Assembly (NCBI GenBank): GCA_964347945.1
Contig: CAYGAW010000109.1
Span: 1 to 64,000 of the forward strand
DNA: 64,000 nucleotides
Source of the DNA: CAYGAW01 sp964347945
GTDB lineage: Bacteria > Chloroflexota > Anaerolineae > UBA7937 > B3-Chlor
Reading direction: 5' to 3'
Position 1 is the stretch's first letter, and the number at the start of each line of letters is the position of its first letter. The notes under the pieces are model-generated. The model was not told the DNA's origin. It saw nothing but the letters and a program-made list of their open reading frames with translations, and ran no database searches. The position numbers and the translations under genes are program-made. Shown in pieces: positions 48,123 through 56,586 of this stretch.

Positions 48123-50039
48123 ATGGGCGGTGTGACACTCACAGGGATCCTCTCCCTGGGCAATCTCATACTCGCAGCCACTAACGTCATCATCGCCTTC
48201 TCTCTGCTGGTCTACATTCTGAGCCACAGCCTCCGGAATGCAGTGGCTCGAGCTTTCTGTGCCTTGCTGGCTTTTGTGACCATTGTTTACGCGGTCGATG
48301 TCATAGTCATCAATGTGGAAGCATCAGCCACCAGATTCATGTGGCTCAAGTTCCAGTGGGTGGGCATCGCCTTCATACCAGCTGCCTATCTTCATTTCTC
48401 CGATGCCTTGCTCAGGACCACGAACTCATTTTCCCGGCTTCGTCGGGCTCTGGTGGTGACGACTTACGTCTTCGGCGCGATCCTGGTCGCGCTCACGGTT
48501 TTCAGCCCCTCGTTGGTGAGGGGCGGTGTGGACACATCTTGGGCGGCCTATCTTCAAGCAGGCCCGCTATTCTGGGTCTTTTCGTTCTATTTCTTCGTGG
48601 TCACAGCGCTGGGGGTCGCGAACATCGAGCGTGCTCGGCGGCGGACGGTCACTTCGACTTCGCGGCGCCGCATGACCTATCTTGCTGTGTCCTTCGCCGC
48701 ACCAGCGCTGGGCGTCTTCCCCTATATGCTGCTTGCCAGTCTGCCAGCCACCTTCTCGCCAAACGTGCTGCTGTTCATTGTCTTGGTCGGCAACCTGGGC
48801 ATCGCCCTTATGACTATCGTCCTTGCCTACAGTGTGGCCTTCTATGGCGCTCTGATGCCCGACAGGGTGGTCAAGCGTAGCTTGGTCAACTACCTGTTGC
48901 GTGGACCCTTCGTGGGCATTTGCCTGTTGGCACTGATGTTGGTAGTTCCCAGGGTGGAGAGCATTCTTGGGCTACCGCGTGACACTGTCCTTGTGTTCGC
49001 AATGGTGCTGGGTATAGTTCTGCTCCAGGTGGTCATCAGCGCCTTTACGCCGCTGATTGATCTTCTGATATACCGGCGCGACAGCGCTGAGATCACTTGG
49101 ATTCGCGAGTTGGACACGCGGTTGCTGACAACTACTGACTTGTCCCAGTTGCTGGAGAACATCTTGGCCGCCTTCTGCGATCTACTCGGCGTTACGACCG
49201 GCTTCATCCTGACCAAACGGGAAGGCAGGCTGCAGGCGCAAGCGGTATGCGGTCCTCGGGCAGAAGTGAACTACTTTCTGCGTTCCTTTGATCCGGAAGG
49301 CATCGCTCAAGTGCTTGTGCGCAACGGCGACGGGGACGACGACGCCCTGCTGGCAGAGATGCTCACAAATCAGGGCGAGTACTGGCTGCTGCCCTTGCGC
49401 TCCCGGTCGCGTGAGGAGGCTCTGGGTATCCTGGGAATCAAGGGACCTATCCACCAGCTCAATGTGACCGACAAGGAGAATGGGGTTGCCTTGACGCTGA
49501 TAGCTGAAGCGGAACTAGCTTTGGAGGACTGGCAGCTGCAACGTGGGATATTCACCCTTCTATGGGAACTCACCCCCGAGATAGAATCGATTCAGCGTTG
49601 GCAGAGTCGGCCGCGGTACGTAGGATCACCTATGTTGGAGCCCATCAACAACACGCCGGTTCATGAGCCGGATTTCCCCAGGGCGGTGAAGGAAGCCCTC
49701 AGTCACTACTGGGGTGGGCCGGGACTTACGGAGAGCCCGCTGTTGAGGATGAAGATCGTTAGGAAATACGCGGAGGAGAGCGGACAGGTGCCCGCCAAGG
49801 CGCTGCGCTCTGTGCTATACAAAGCCATCGAGGCCCTCAAGCCGCCTGAAAGTCAGCGCAATCTGACCACCAAAGAATGGATACTCTACAACATTTTGGA
49901 GATGAAGTTCATCAGGGGTTTGCGAATAACTCAGATTGCGATGCGTCTATCTATGAGTGAGTCGGATTTATACAGGAAGCAAAGGGCAGCCATAGATGCC
50001 GTGGCCAAGGTGCTTGCCAGCATGGAGGATGATACCTAG
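48123..50039 (+). CDS. Membrane regulator with 7TM sensor, GAF-like and HTH domains
   Basis: A 638-residue protein. Residues 1-240 contain seven or eight hydrophobic helices in the arrangement of the N-terminal 7TM sensor of histidine kinases, and two more helices follow at about 260-320. Residues about 335-475 look GAF-like. There is no HisKA or ATPase domain. The C-terminal 60 residues (TKEWILYNILEMKF to RLSMSESDLYRKQRAA) form an HTH-like helical segment. It may be a one-component membrane-bound transcription regulator. The start has AGGA upstream. Function and ligand are unknown. Confidence 0.7.
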   Translation: MGGVTLTGILSLGNLILAATNVIIAFSLLVYILSHSLRNAVARAFCALLAFVTIVYAVDVIVINVEASATRFMWLKFQWVGIAFIPAAYLHFSDALLRTTNSFSRLRRALVVTTYVFGAILVALTVFSPSLVRGGVDTSWAAYLQAGPLFWVFSFYFFVVTALGVANIERARRRTVTSTSRRRMTYLAVSFAAPALGVFPYMLLASLPATFSPNVLLFIVLVGNLGIALMTIVLAYSVAFYGALMPDRVVKRSLVNYLLRGPFVGICLLALMLVVPRVESILGLPRDTVLVFAMVLGIVLLQVVISAFTPLIDLLIYRRDSAEITWIRELDTRLLTTTDLSQLLENILAAFCDLLGVTTGFILTKREGRLQAQAVCGPRAEVNYFLRSFDPEGIAQVLVRNGDGDDDALLAEMLTNQGEYWLLPLRSRSREEALGILGIKGPIHQLNVTDKENGVALTLIAEAELALEDWQLQRGIFTLLWELTPEIESIQRWQSRPRYVGSPMLEPINNTPVHEPDFPRAVKEALSHYWGGPGLTESPLLRMKIVRKYAEESGQVPAKALRSVLYKAIEALKPPESQRNLTTKEWILYNILEMKFIRGLRITQIAMRLSMSESDLYRKQRAAIDAVAKVLASMEDDT

Positions 50040-50040
50040 G

Positions 50041-50556
50041 GTGCCTCGGATTGCTTTGCGTAGGGGAGATATCACTGAGCTGGAAACGGATGCCATAGTC
50101 AACGCGGCCAACAACAGACTATGGATGGGGGCTGGAGTGGCGGGCGCCATTAAGCGAGCTGGCGGAAAGGCGATAGAAGACGAGGCGGTCAAGCAAGGCC
50201 CCATACCGGTGGGGGAAGCTGTGGTCACCGGAGCCGGCACATTGAAGGCTAGGCACGTGATCCATGCCGCGGTCATGTCCTCGGATCTCGTGACCGATGC
50301 CGACAAGGTCAGGGATGCCACCAAGAACAGTCTCCTTCGCGCCGAGGAGCAGGGTCTCAGGAGCGTAGCCTTTCCAGCTCTGGGGACTGGGGTGGGAGGC
50401 CTTCCCTATGCTGAGGCGGCCAGAGTCATGATCGGTACTGTTAAAGAGCATCTGGCTACGGACAGCGGCTTGGAGGAGGTGCTCATCGTGCTCTATGGCG
50501 ATGAAGCGTATGACGCCTTTGACGAGGAGCTGCGCAAGCGGGACCCTGCCGCATAA
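50041..50556 (+). CDS. Macrodomain protein (ADP-ribose or O-acetyl-ADP-ribose binding)
   Basis: A 171-residue macrodomain. GDITELETDAIVNAANN opens the fold, then GAGVAGAIKRAGG binds the distal ribose, and FPALGTGVGGLPYAEAA forms the phosphate loop. Members bind or hydrolyse ADP-ribose derivatives. I chose the GTG at 50041, one base after the preceding stop; GGAGG lies 12 bases upstream inside the previous gene. An ATG at 50029 is an alternative. A NUDIX gene of ADP-sugar type lies 1.1 kb downstream. Confidence 0.88.
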   Translation: MPRIALRRGDITELETDAIVNAANNRLWMGAGVAGAIKRAGGKAIEDEAVKQGPIPVGEAVVTGAGTLKARHVIHAAVMSSDLVTDADKVRDATKNSLLRAEEQGLRSVAFPALGTGVGGLPYAEAARVMIGTVKEHLATDSGLEEVLIVLYGDEAYDAFDEELRKRDPAA

Positions 50557-50590
50557 GGGCTTGAGCGGTTGACGTAATCATTCTGCGGAC

Positions 50591-50619
50591 TTGACGCTGC
50601 TTCCGGGTTATGGTATGAT
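50591..50619 (+). promoter_or_regulatory. Promoter of the LysM lipoprotein gene
   Basis: TTGACG at 50591-50596, exactly 17 bases, then TATGAT at 50614-50619, preceded by TGG. One of the best promoters in the window; start near 50626, 36 bases before the ATG. Confidence 0.8.
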
Positions 50620-50661
50620 CGCTGGGATTCGGTGGCGAGGGTGGAGTAAGGAGGCGGCTCC

Positions 50662-51423
50662 ATGAGAAAGAGCTTGTGCACAATAGGTATTCTGTTTCTC
50701 CTATCGGCACTGGCCCTGGCGCTGGGTGGATGTGAGAGGGCCAAACCTGCGCCTGCTCCCACTGCTGAGATCACACCACAGGCTCCAGAGGCGACGCCAG
50801 TATCGGAGCCAGGAGAAAGCCCGCAGCCAACTACGGAACCGTCAGGGTCCGAGACACCTCCGTCGGCCCCGCAGGAAACGCCCACTTCCGTTCTGCCGCA
50901 GCCGACCTCTGCACCTGAGCCACCGCCCGCACCTCCACCTGCTGAAGGAGTGGAGCATGTCGTCGCATGGGGGGAGACGATCTACGCCATAGCGGCTCGC
51001 TACGGAGTCAGTGCTGAAGACATCGCAGCAGCAAACAATCTGACAAACCCAGACCTCATCAGGGCCGGGGACGTACTGATCATTCCTGGTGTCTCGGCTC
51101 CGTCCCCGGAACCAGGCGTGCACATCGTCCGTCCGGGAGAAAACCTCCGTTCAATCGCCAACTTGTACGGTACGACTGTGGATGCCATAGCCAAGGCCAA
51201 CGGCATTGTGAACCCCAACCATATTTATGTGGGGCAGAGGCTGACCATTCCTGGAGGAGGAGGCACGGCGCAGCCCGGAGGACAGACCTACGTCGTGCAG
51301 CCAGGCGACACACTTTCATCCATCGCGCTCAAGTTCGGCACGACGGCCTACGCTATAGCCTACGCCAACAACTTGCCCAACGTGAACTTCATCTACGTGG
51401 GACAGACTCTTCGCATACCATAG
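50662..51423 (+). CDS. LysM-repeat lipoprotein
   Basis: A 253-residue exported protein. The signal peptide ends in the lipobox LGGC (Cys at about 24), followed by a Pro/Thr/Ser/Glu-rich linker of about 70 residues. Three LysM domains follow, at about 98-141, 152-195 and 209-252, each with the G(E/D)(T/N)-(L/I) start and a closing IP. It would be lipid-anchored and bind peptidoglycan or other N-acetylglucosamine polymers, without a catalytic domain. AAGGAGG precedes the ATG. Confidence 0.9.
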   Translation: MRKSLCTIGILFLLSALALALGGCERAKPAPAPTAEITPQAPEATPVSEPGESPQPTTEPSGSETPPSAPQETPTSVLPQPTSAPEPPPAPPPAEGVEHVVAWGETIYAIAARYGVSAEDIAAANNLTNPDLIRAGDVLIIPGVSAPSPEPGVHIVRPGENLRSIANLYGTTVDAIAKANGIVNPNHIYVGQRLTIPGGGGTAQPGGQTYVVQPGDTLSSIALKFGTTAYAIAYANNLPNVNFIYVGQTLRIP

Positions 51424-51628
51424 CTGGCGCTTGGGGGACAGGCGCCCTACTCGCCCCAGACCGTAGCTCCTCGACAGGGGCAGATTAGGAAATCCAGGCG
51501 TCCCTCGGGCCTCTCTTGCCGGCTGTGCTTGGATTAGAAGGGTTGTTGTTCTGCGCATAAGGTTCGGGGAAGGCTCTTGGGTTCGGGTTCTGGGCCAACG
51601 GCCTTCTTGTTTGATAGGGACGTGCTGC

Positions 51629-52162
51629 TTGAACGAAGAGTTGGTTTCCAGCAAGCGTGTTTACGAAGGACGGGTGGTCAATCTTCGCGTTGACACAGTG
51701 AGGATGCCCAGTGGTCGGATTACCGAGCGTGAGATCGTGGAGCACCGCGGCGCGGTGACCGTTGTGGCCTTGGACGAGGAAGAGAACGTACTGCTGGTCA
51801 GCCAGTTCCGGTCCGCTGTGGGAGAAGAACTCCTGGAATTGCCTGCGGGAACCATAGAGATTGGTGAGGACACCAGAACGTGCGCACTTCGGGAATTGCA
51901 GGAGGAGACTGGGTACATCGCGGAGCATCTGGAGGAGCTGTATGTGTTCTTTGCCTCGCCTGGCTTCTCTGACGAACGCATCTGGCTGTATCTAGCCACA
52001 GGTCTAAGGACGGCCGCTCAGGGGGTGCAGACCGACGAGATCAGTGAGGTAATCAAGGTGCCTCTGGACAAAGCCGTGGAGATGATTCGTAGCGGGGAGA
52101 TAAATGACGGTAAGAGCATCCTGGGGCTGACCGCTGCGCAGGCCAGACTGGCGGCTTCCTAG
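51629..52162 (+). CDS. NUDIX hydrolase, ADP-sugar pyrophosphatase type
   Basis: About 177 residues. The NUDIX box runs from GTIEIGEDTRTCALRELQEE to TGY at about residues 78-100, with all essential Glu residues; PAGTIE and FASPGFSDE are typical of ADP-ribose pyrophosphatases. It cleaves ADP-ribose to AMP and ribose-5-phosphate, if the family holds. The start is uncertain: TTG 51629 has GGGA eight bases upstream, TTG 51611 has none. It could cooperate with the macrodomain protein. Confidence 0.87.
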   Translation: MNEELVSSKRVYEGRVVNLRVDTVRMPSGRITEREIVEHRGAVTVVALDEEENVLLVSQFRSAVGEELLELPAGTIEIGEDTRTCALRELQEETGYIAEHLEELYVFFASPGFSDERIWLYLATGLRTAAQGVQTDEISEVIKVPLDKAVEMIRSGEINDGKSILGLTAAQARLAAS

Positions 52163-52225
52163 CGCGAGCTCTGCAGTCAGTGGAGGACGCCGCACTGTCA
52201 GGACTTGGAAAGGAGCGGGCGAAGT

Positions 52226-52612
52226 ATGGAACCCACAGATCGTAAGTATAGCCGGGAACATGAATGGGTGAAGTTGGACGGGAAGCTGGCCATTGTCGGA
52301 ATCACGGATTATGCCCAGGAGCAGCTGGGCGATATTGTCTACGTAGAGCTACCTCAGCCCGGAGATACTCTGACGCAGTTCGAGTCTTTTGGCATCATAG
52401 AGTCGATTAAGGCAGCGTCGGATCTCTACGCTCCCATCGGCGGCGAGGTTGTAGCCGTCAACGAGGAACTCGTGGAAAGGCCCGAACTGGTGAACGAGGA
52501 TCCGTACGAAGGCGGCTGGATGCTCGAGGTGCAACTCGAAGACGAGTCAGACACGGACAGACTGATGACGGCGGAGGAATACCAGGCCCATTTGAAGACT
52601 CTTGAGGAATGA
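52226..52612 (+). CDS. gcvH: Glycine cleavage system H protein
   Basis: A 128-residue H protein, the lipoyl carrier of the glycine cleavage system. The lipoylated Lys lies in ESIKAASDLYAP, and the hallmark GITDYAQEQLGDIVYVELP precedes it. The ATG at 52226 has AAAGGAG upstream; a TTG seven codons earlier is unlikely. The stop overlaps gcvPA by four bases. Confidence 0.95.
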   Translation: MEPTDRKYSREHEWVKLDGKLAIVGITDYAQEQLGDIVYVELPQPGDTLTQFESFGIIESIKAASDLYAPIGGEVVAVNEELVERPELVNEDPYEGGWMLEVQLEDESDTDRLMTAEEYQAHLKTLEE

Positions 52613-53952
52613 TGGCGAGCTCCTATATCCCGAACACTGACGTTGACCGGAAGAAGATACTAGAGACGCTGGGCCTCGATTCCGTCAAGGAGCTGTTCGA
52701 TGTCATCCCTGCCGAGAAGCGATACCCGCATCTGGATCTCCCCCGGCCGCTGTCGGAGATGGAGGTGAAGAAGCTGCTGCGCGACTTGGCTGAGGAGAAC
52801 GCCGATCTGGACCATCACCCCTGTTTCCTTGGTGCCGGGGCCTATAACCATTTCGTCCCCGCTGTGGTGGATCACATCATTGGCCGGGGTGAGTTCTACA
52901 CCGCCTATACGCCCTACCAACCCGAAGTCAGCCAGGGGACATTGACCAGCATCTATGAGTTTCAGACCATGATCTGCGACCTCACGGGAATGGATGTCGC
53001 CAACGCGTCCATGTATGATGGAGCCACCGCTTTCGCTGAGGCAGGGTTGATGGCCGCTCGAGTGACGGGGCGGCACAGATTGGTGGTAGCCTCTACCGTC
53101 CACCCAAGGTATCGGCAGGTCCTGAGAACCTACACTCAAGGGATAGGCACGGACATTCAAGTGGTCGACTATGGTGAGGACGGTGGAGTCGATCTTGGCC
53201 AAGCAGAGAAGTTGCTCGACGCTGACACGGCTGCTCTGATGGTTCAATATCCCAACTTCATTGGTTGCCTAGAAGACCTGCCGCCGATGAGCGAAATGGC
53301 TCACGCTGTGGGTGCGCTTCTTGTGGTCTGCGTCGATCCGATAGCGCTAGGGCTTTTTCGATCCCCCGGGGAGCAGGGGGCTGACATTGTGGTCGGCGAG
53401 GGGCAGAGCTTGGGTAGTCCCCCTAGCTACGGGGGTCCTTATGTAGGCCTCTTTGCCTGCCGGCAGCAGTACTTGCGGCAGATGCCCGGACGTCTGATAG
53501 GCATGACCACCGACACGGAGGGGCGTAGAGGGTTCGTGCTCACACTGCAACCTCGGGAGCAGCACATTCGCAGGGAGAAGGCTACATCGAACATATGCAC
53601 CAACGAGGCTCTGGTGGCTCTTGCGGCAACCACATATCTGGCAGTCATGGGCAAGCAAGGACTACGCGATACGGCTGAGTTGTGCTATCATAAGGCCCAC
53701 TATGCTGCCCAGGGGATTGACCAACTGCCCGGGTATCAGAGGCGGTTCGGGGAATTCTTCAAGGAGTTCGTAATCCAGGCGCGCGTATCGCCGGCTAGCG
53801 TGAACAGTGGCCTGTGGGAGAAGGGTATCATCGGCGGCTATGAGTTGGGAAGGGACTATCCGCAACTGGGTGATTGTCTTCTCCTTTGCGCCACCGAGAT
53901 GAACACCAGGGATGAAATCGACCGATTGATCCAGGTCCTGCGTGAGATTTGA
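52609..53952 (+). CDS. gcvPA: Glycine dehydrogenase (decarboxylating) subunit 1
   Basis: A 447-residue subunit of P protein, which decarboxylates glycine onto the H protein. LGAGAYNHFVPAVVDHI, SRGEFYTAYTPYQPE-like region and SMYDGATAFAEA are typical of the N-terminal half of P protein in two-subunit organisms. ATGA overlap with gcvH; an ATG one codon later could also be used. Coupled to gcvPB by a TTGA overlap or a nine-base gap. Confidence 0.94.
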   Translation: MMASSYIPNTDVDRKKILETLGLDSVKELFDVIPAEKRYPHLDLPRPLSEMEVKKLLRDLAEENADLDHHPCFLGAGAYNHFVPAVVDHIIGRGEFYTAYTPYQPEVSQGTLTSIYEFQTMICDLTGMDVANASMYDGATAFAEAGLMAARVTGRHRLVVASTVHPRYRQVLRTYTQGIGTDIQVVDYGEDGGVDLGQAEKLLDADTAALMVQYPNFIGCLEDLPPMSEMAHAVGALLVVCVDPIALGLFRSPGEQGADIVVGEGQSLGSPPSYGGPYVGLFACRQQYLRQMPGRLIGMTTDTEGRRGFVLTLQPREQHIRREKATSNICTNEALVALAATTYLAVMGKQGLRDTAELCYHKAHYAAQGIDQLPGYQRRFGEFFKEFVIQARVSPASVNSGLWEKGIIGGYELGRDYPQLGDCLLLCATEMNTRDEIDRLIQVLREI

Positions 53953-53960
53953 AGCGACAG

Positions 53961-55436
53961 ATGACGGAGCCCTTGCTCTTCGAACTGAGTTCGCCCGGCC
54001 GTGTGGGATGCCGGCTGCCTGAGTTGGATGTGCCCAAGAGTCCCTTGCCAGACAAGTTCTTGCGCTTGGACTTGCCTTTGCTTGAGGTGAGTGAGCGGGA
54101 GGTGGTTCAGCACTTCACTCGGCTGTCTCAGCTCAACTTCAGTGTTGACACGGGATTCTATCCCCTCGGCTCCTGTACGATGAAGTACAACCCTAAGTTG
54201 CACGAAGACGTGGCTCGACTTGCAGGATTCATGCGGATCCATCCTTGGCAGGATGAATCGACGGTTCAGGGAGCCCTGCAACTGATGTATGGGCTACAGG
54301 AGTACCTGGCGGAGACAACAGGTCTACCGGGCGTCAGCCTGCAGCCCTTGGCCGGCGCACATGGAGAGCTCACCGGGATGCTGATTATTCGCGCCTATCA
54401 TCTGGAGCACGGAGACGAGCGCAGAACGACGGTGCTGGTGCCAGATTCGGCTCACGGAACCAACCCGGCGACGGCTACCATGTGTGGCTACACGGTGACG
54501 ACGGTGCCGTCAGATGCCCGTGGCAACATAGACGTCCAGGAACTGGAAAGGCTGACGGACGAGACGGTTGCAGGGCTGATGTTGACCAACCCCAATACCC
54601 TGGGGCTCTTTGAAGAGCATATTCTGAGAGTGGCAGAGATTGTCCATGGAGCCGGAGCACTGATCTACTGTGACGGTGCCAACATGAACGCTCTGTTGGG
54701 CATCGCAAAACCGGGCGAGTTGGGCACCGATGTGCTGCATCTCAACTTGCACAAGACCTTCAGCACGCCTCACGGCGGCGGGGGCCCTGGTGCAGGAGCG
54801 ACGGCAGTGACAGACGAGTTGGTTCCCTTCCTGCCGACGCCCGTGGTAGGCAGTCGGCATGGGCAGGAGTCCGGGAGTGGGGGCACGGAGTACTATCTCG
54901 ATCATGAACGTCCCCTTTCCATAGGGCCGGTCAGCGGGTTCTATGGGAACTTCGGAGTCATGGTCAAGGCGTACGCCTATCTTCGGTCTCTCGGCGAGGA
55001 CGGACTCCGGGAAGTGAGCGAGAATGCCGTTCTCAACGCAAACTACCTCTTGCATCAGCTCAAGGACTACTATTACCTGCCGTATGACCGCTCGTGCCTC
55101 CACGAATGCGTCTTCTCTGGGAAGAACCAGGCCAAAGCTGGTGTTCACACGGTGGACATAGCCAAGAGGCTCATAGATCGCGGCTTCCACCCGCCAACAG
55201 TGTACTTCCCCCTCATCGTCGAAGAGGCTTTGATGATTGAGCCCACGGAGACGGAGAGTCTGGCGACCCTGGACGCTTTTGTGTCTGCTATGCGCCAGAT
55301 TGCGCACGAGGCGGAGACGGAGCCTGAACTGGTGCGGGGGGCGCCTCGAGGAACCCCGGTGACAAGGCTTGACGAGGTCTCGGCTGCTCGAAAGCCTAAC
55401 CTGAGATGGCAGAAACAGACGTCAGACCGCGATTGA
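53961..55436 (+). CDS. gcvPB: Glycine dehydrogenase (decarboxylating) subunit 2
   Basis: A 491-residue subunit carrying the PLP-binding Lys in LNLHKTFSTPHGGGGPG. PLGSCTMKYNP, AHGELTGMLIIRAYH, DSAHGTNPA and CDGANMNALLG are standard. The ATG at 53961 has GAAGCG upstream; an in-frame TTG at 53949 overlaps the gcvPA stop. No gcvT or lipoamide dehydrogenase gene follows; an ECF sigma factor gene does. Confidence 0.94.
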   Translation: MTEPLLFELSSPGRVGCRLPELDVPKSPLPDKFLRLDLPLLEVSEREVVQHFTRLSQLNFSVDTGFYPLGSCTMKYNPKLHEDVARLAGFMRIHPWQDESTVQGALQLMYGLQEYLAETTGLPGVSLQPLAGAHGELTGMLIIRAYHLEHGDERRTTVLVPDSAHGTNPATATMCGYTVTTVPSDARGNIDVQELERLTDETVAGLMLTNPNTLGLFEEHILRVAEIVHGAGALIYCDGANMNALLGIAKPGELGTDVLHLNLHKTFSTPHGGGGPGAGATAVTDELVPFLPTPVVGSRHGQESGSGGTEYYLDHERPLSIGPVSGFYGNFGVMVKAYAYLRSLGEDGLREVSENAVLNANYLLHQLKDYYYLPYDRSCLHECVFSGKNQAKAGVHTVDIAKRLIDRGFHPPTVYFPLIVEEALMIEPTETESLATLDAFVSAMRQIAHEAETEPELVRGAPRGTPVTRLDEVSAARKPNLRWQKQTSDRD

Positions 55437-55483
55437 ACCTCATGTGGCCATTTCTGGTGTAAGTATGTGGAAGGGGACGCCTG

Positions 55484-56065
55484 ATGCTTGACGATGGAGA
55501 GTTGGTGGCCAGGATTCGGGAAGGTGACTTGGACGCCTTCGAGACTCTGTACCGCAGGTATAAGGACGAACTGTATAGGACTGCCCTTGCTATCTCCAGG
55601 GATCGAGGTGCAGCCGAGGAGCTTCTGCAGGACTGTTTTCTGAGAGCCTATGATCATATGGACAGGGTTGATGGGTACGCATCGCTTAGGCCCTGGCTGC
55701 ATCGGATTATCGTGAACTTGAGCTACAATTGGGCGGCCAAGAGGCGCCTGCGACTCATATCAATTGAGGACGTGTTTGACCGTTTGCTGATGGTACCGCG
55801 CACGTCACCAGAACGCGCTTTTGAGAGGGAGGAGTTGTTACAGGTCGTTGACGAGGCTCTGAGGTCCCTCAGCATGCGTCAGCGCGTCGTGGTTGTCCTC
55901 TTTTACCTGCAGGGCTTCAGCTTGGCCGAGATAGCGTACGTGCTGGACTGCCCTGTCGGGACGGTGAAGTCTCGATTGCACAACGCTCGGAGGGTGTTGA
56001 GACAGGAGCTGATGGCCGACGCGCGGATATCCAGGGAAGCCGCTTTCGAGCTTCTATCGTCGTGA
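55484..56065 (+). CDS. ECF-type sigma-70 family RNA polymerase sigma factor
   Basis: A 193-residue sigma factor with region 2 (FETLYRRYKDELYRTALAI, LLQDCFLRAYDHM, RPWLHRIIVNLSYNW) and region 4 (LSMRQRVVVVLFYLQGFSLAEIA, GTVKSRLHNARRVLR). Between them is a linker of about 30 residues. It would direct polymerase to a small set of promoters. Downstream, 28 bases on, is a 105-residue gene that could be its partner. No transmembrane anti-sigma factor of standard type is present. Confidence 0.93.
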   Translation: MLDDGELVARIREGDLDAFETLYRRYKDELYRTALAISRDRGAAEELLQDCFLRAYDHMDRVDGYASLRPWLHRIIVNLSYNWAAKRRLRLISIEDVFDRLLMVPRTSPERAFEREELLQVVDEALRSLSMRQRVVVVLFYLQGFSLAEIAYVLDCPVGTVKSRLHNARRVLRQELMADARISREAAFELLSS

Positions 56066-56093
56066 CGAGACAGCTGTTGATGTGAGGTGCGAG

Positions 56094-56411
56094 ATGGGCG
56101 ACATTAGGAGAGACCAGCTCGACGTACTGCTGGAGAGAGCTCTAAGGGATGGTGTCTCTAGGGAGACCCCCCCGAACCGCGTGTGGACGAACATCAAGGT
56201 CGGGATAGAGGATCGCAGGCGACATGAGCCTTCTCGATTCCAGCGCGTGCTTGACGTAGGCGCTGACGTTCTGTCCATTGGAGCCGATATTGCCATGGGT
56301 GCTCGTATTACCTTTACGCCTTCGCCAGCCGGGGGCGAGAATGGGTGGACGCAGAGGCTAGTGCTGGCTGGACACTCAACTGCCCCCCTCCACTATTCCT
56401 TCCACCACTGA
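56094..56411 (+). CDS. Small hypothetical protein next to the ECF sigma factor
   Basis: A 105-residue protein of no family I recognise. The first half is hydrophilic with PPNRVWTNIKVGIE, a segment that recalls the start of some anti-sigma proteins; no zinc-binding anti-sigma HxxxCxxC motif and no membrane helix are present. GAGG lies six bases before the ATG. The gene may be a cytosolic modulator of the sigma factor, or the remains of a longer anti-sigma gene; the C-terminus ends in low-complexity residues. Confidence 0.5.
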   Translation: MGDIRRDQLDVLLERALRDGVSRETPPNRVWTNIKVGIEDRRRHEPSRFQRVLDVGADVLSIGADIAMGARITFTPSPAGGENGWTQRLVLAGHSTAPLHYSFHH

Positions 56412-56586
56412 TGCTGAGGCATGGGCTTGGCGGTACTTGGAAAGTGTGACATCCTCATGCTAGCTCATCTCTTCCCCTGTCTCGCTTCGTCTTATCCTCT
56501 TACCGTTTGTCAATACATCTCGCGGGCCCTGCTTCGCCTCTGAACGGAGGGAAGGGGGGCAGAGCTGCACTTGTCTGGAGAGAAAG

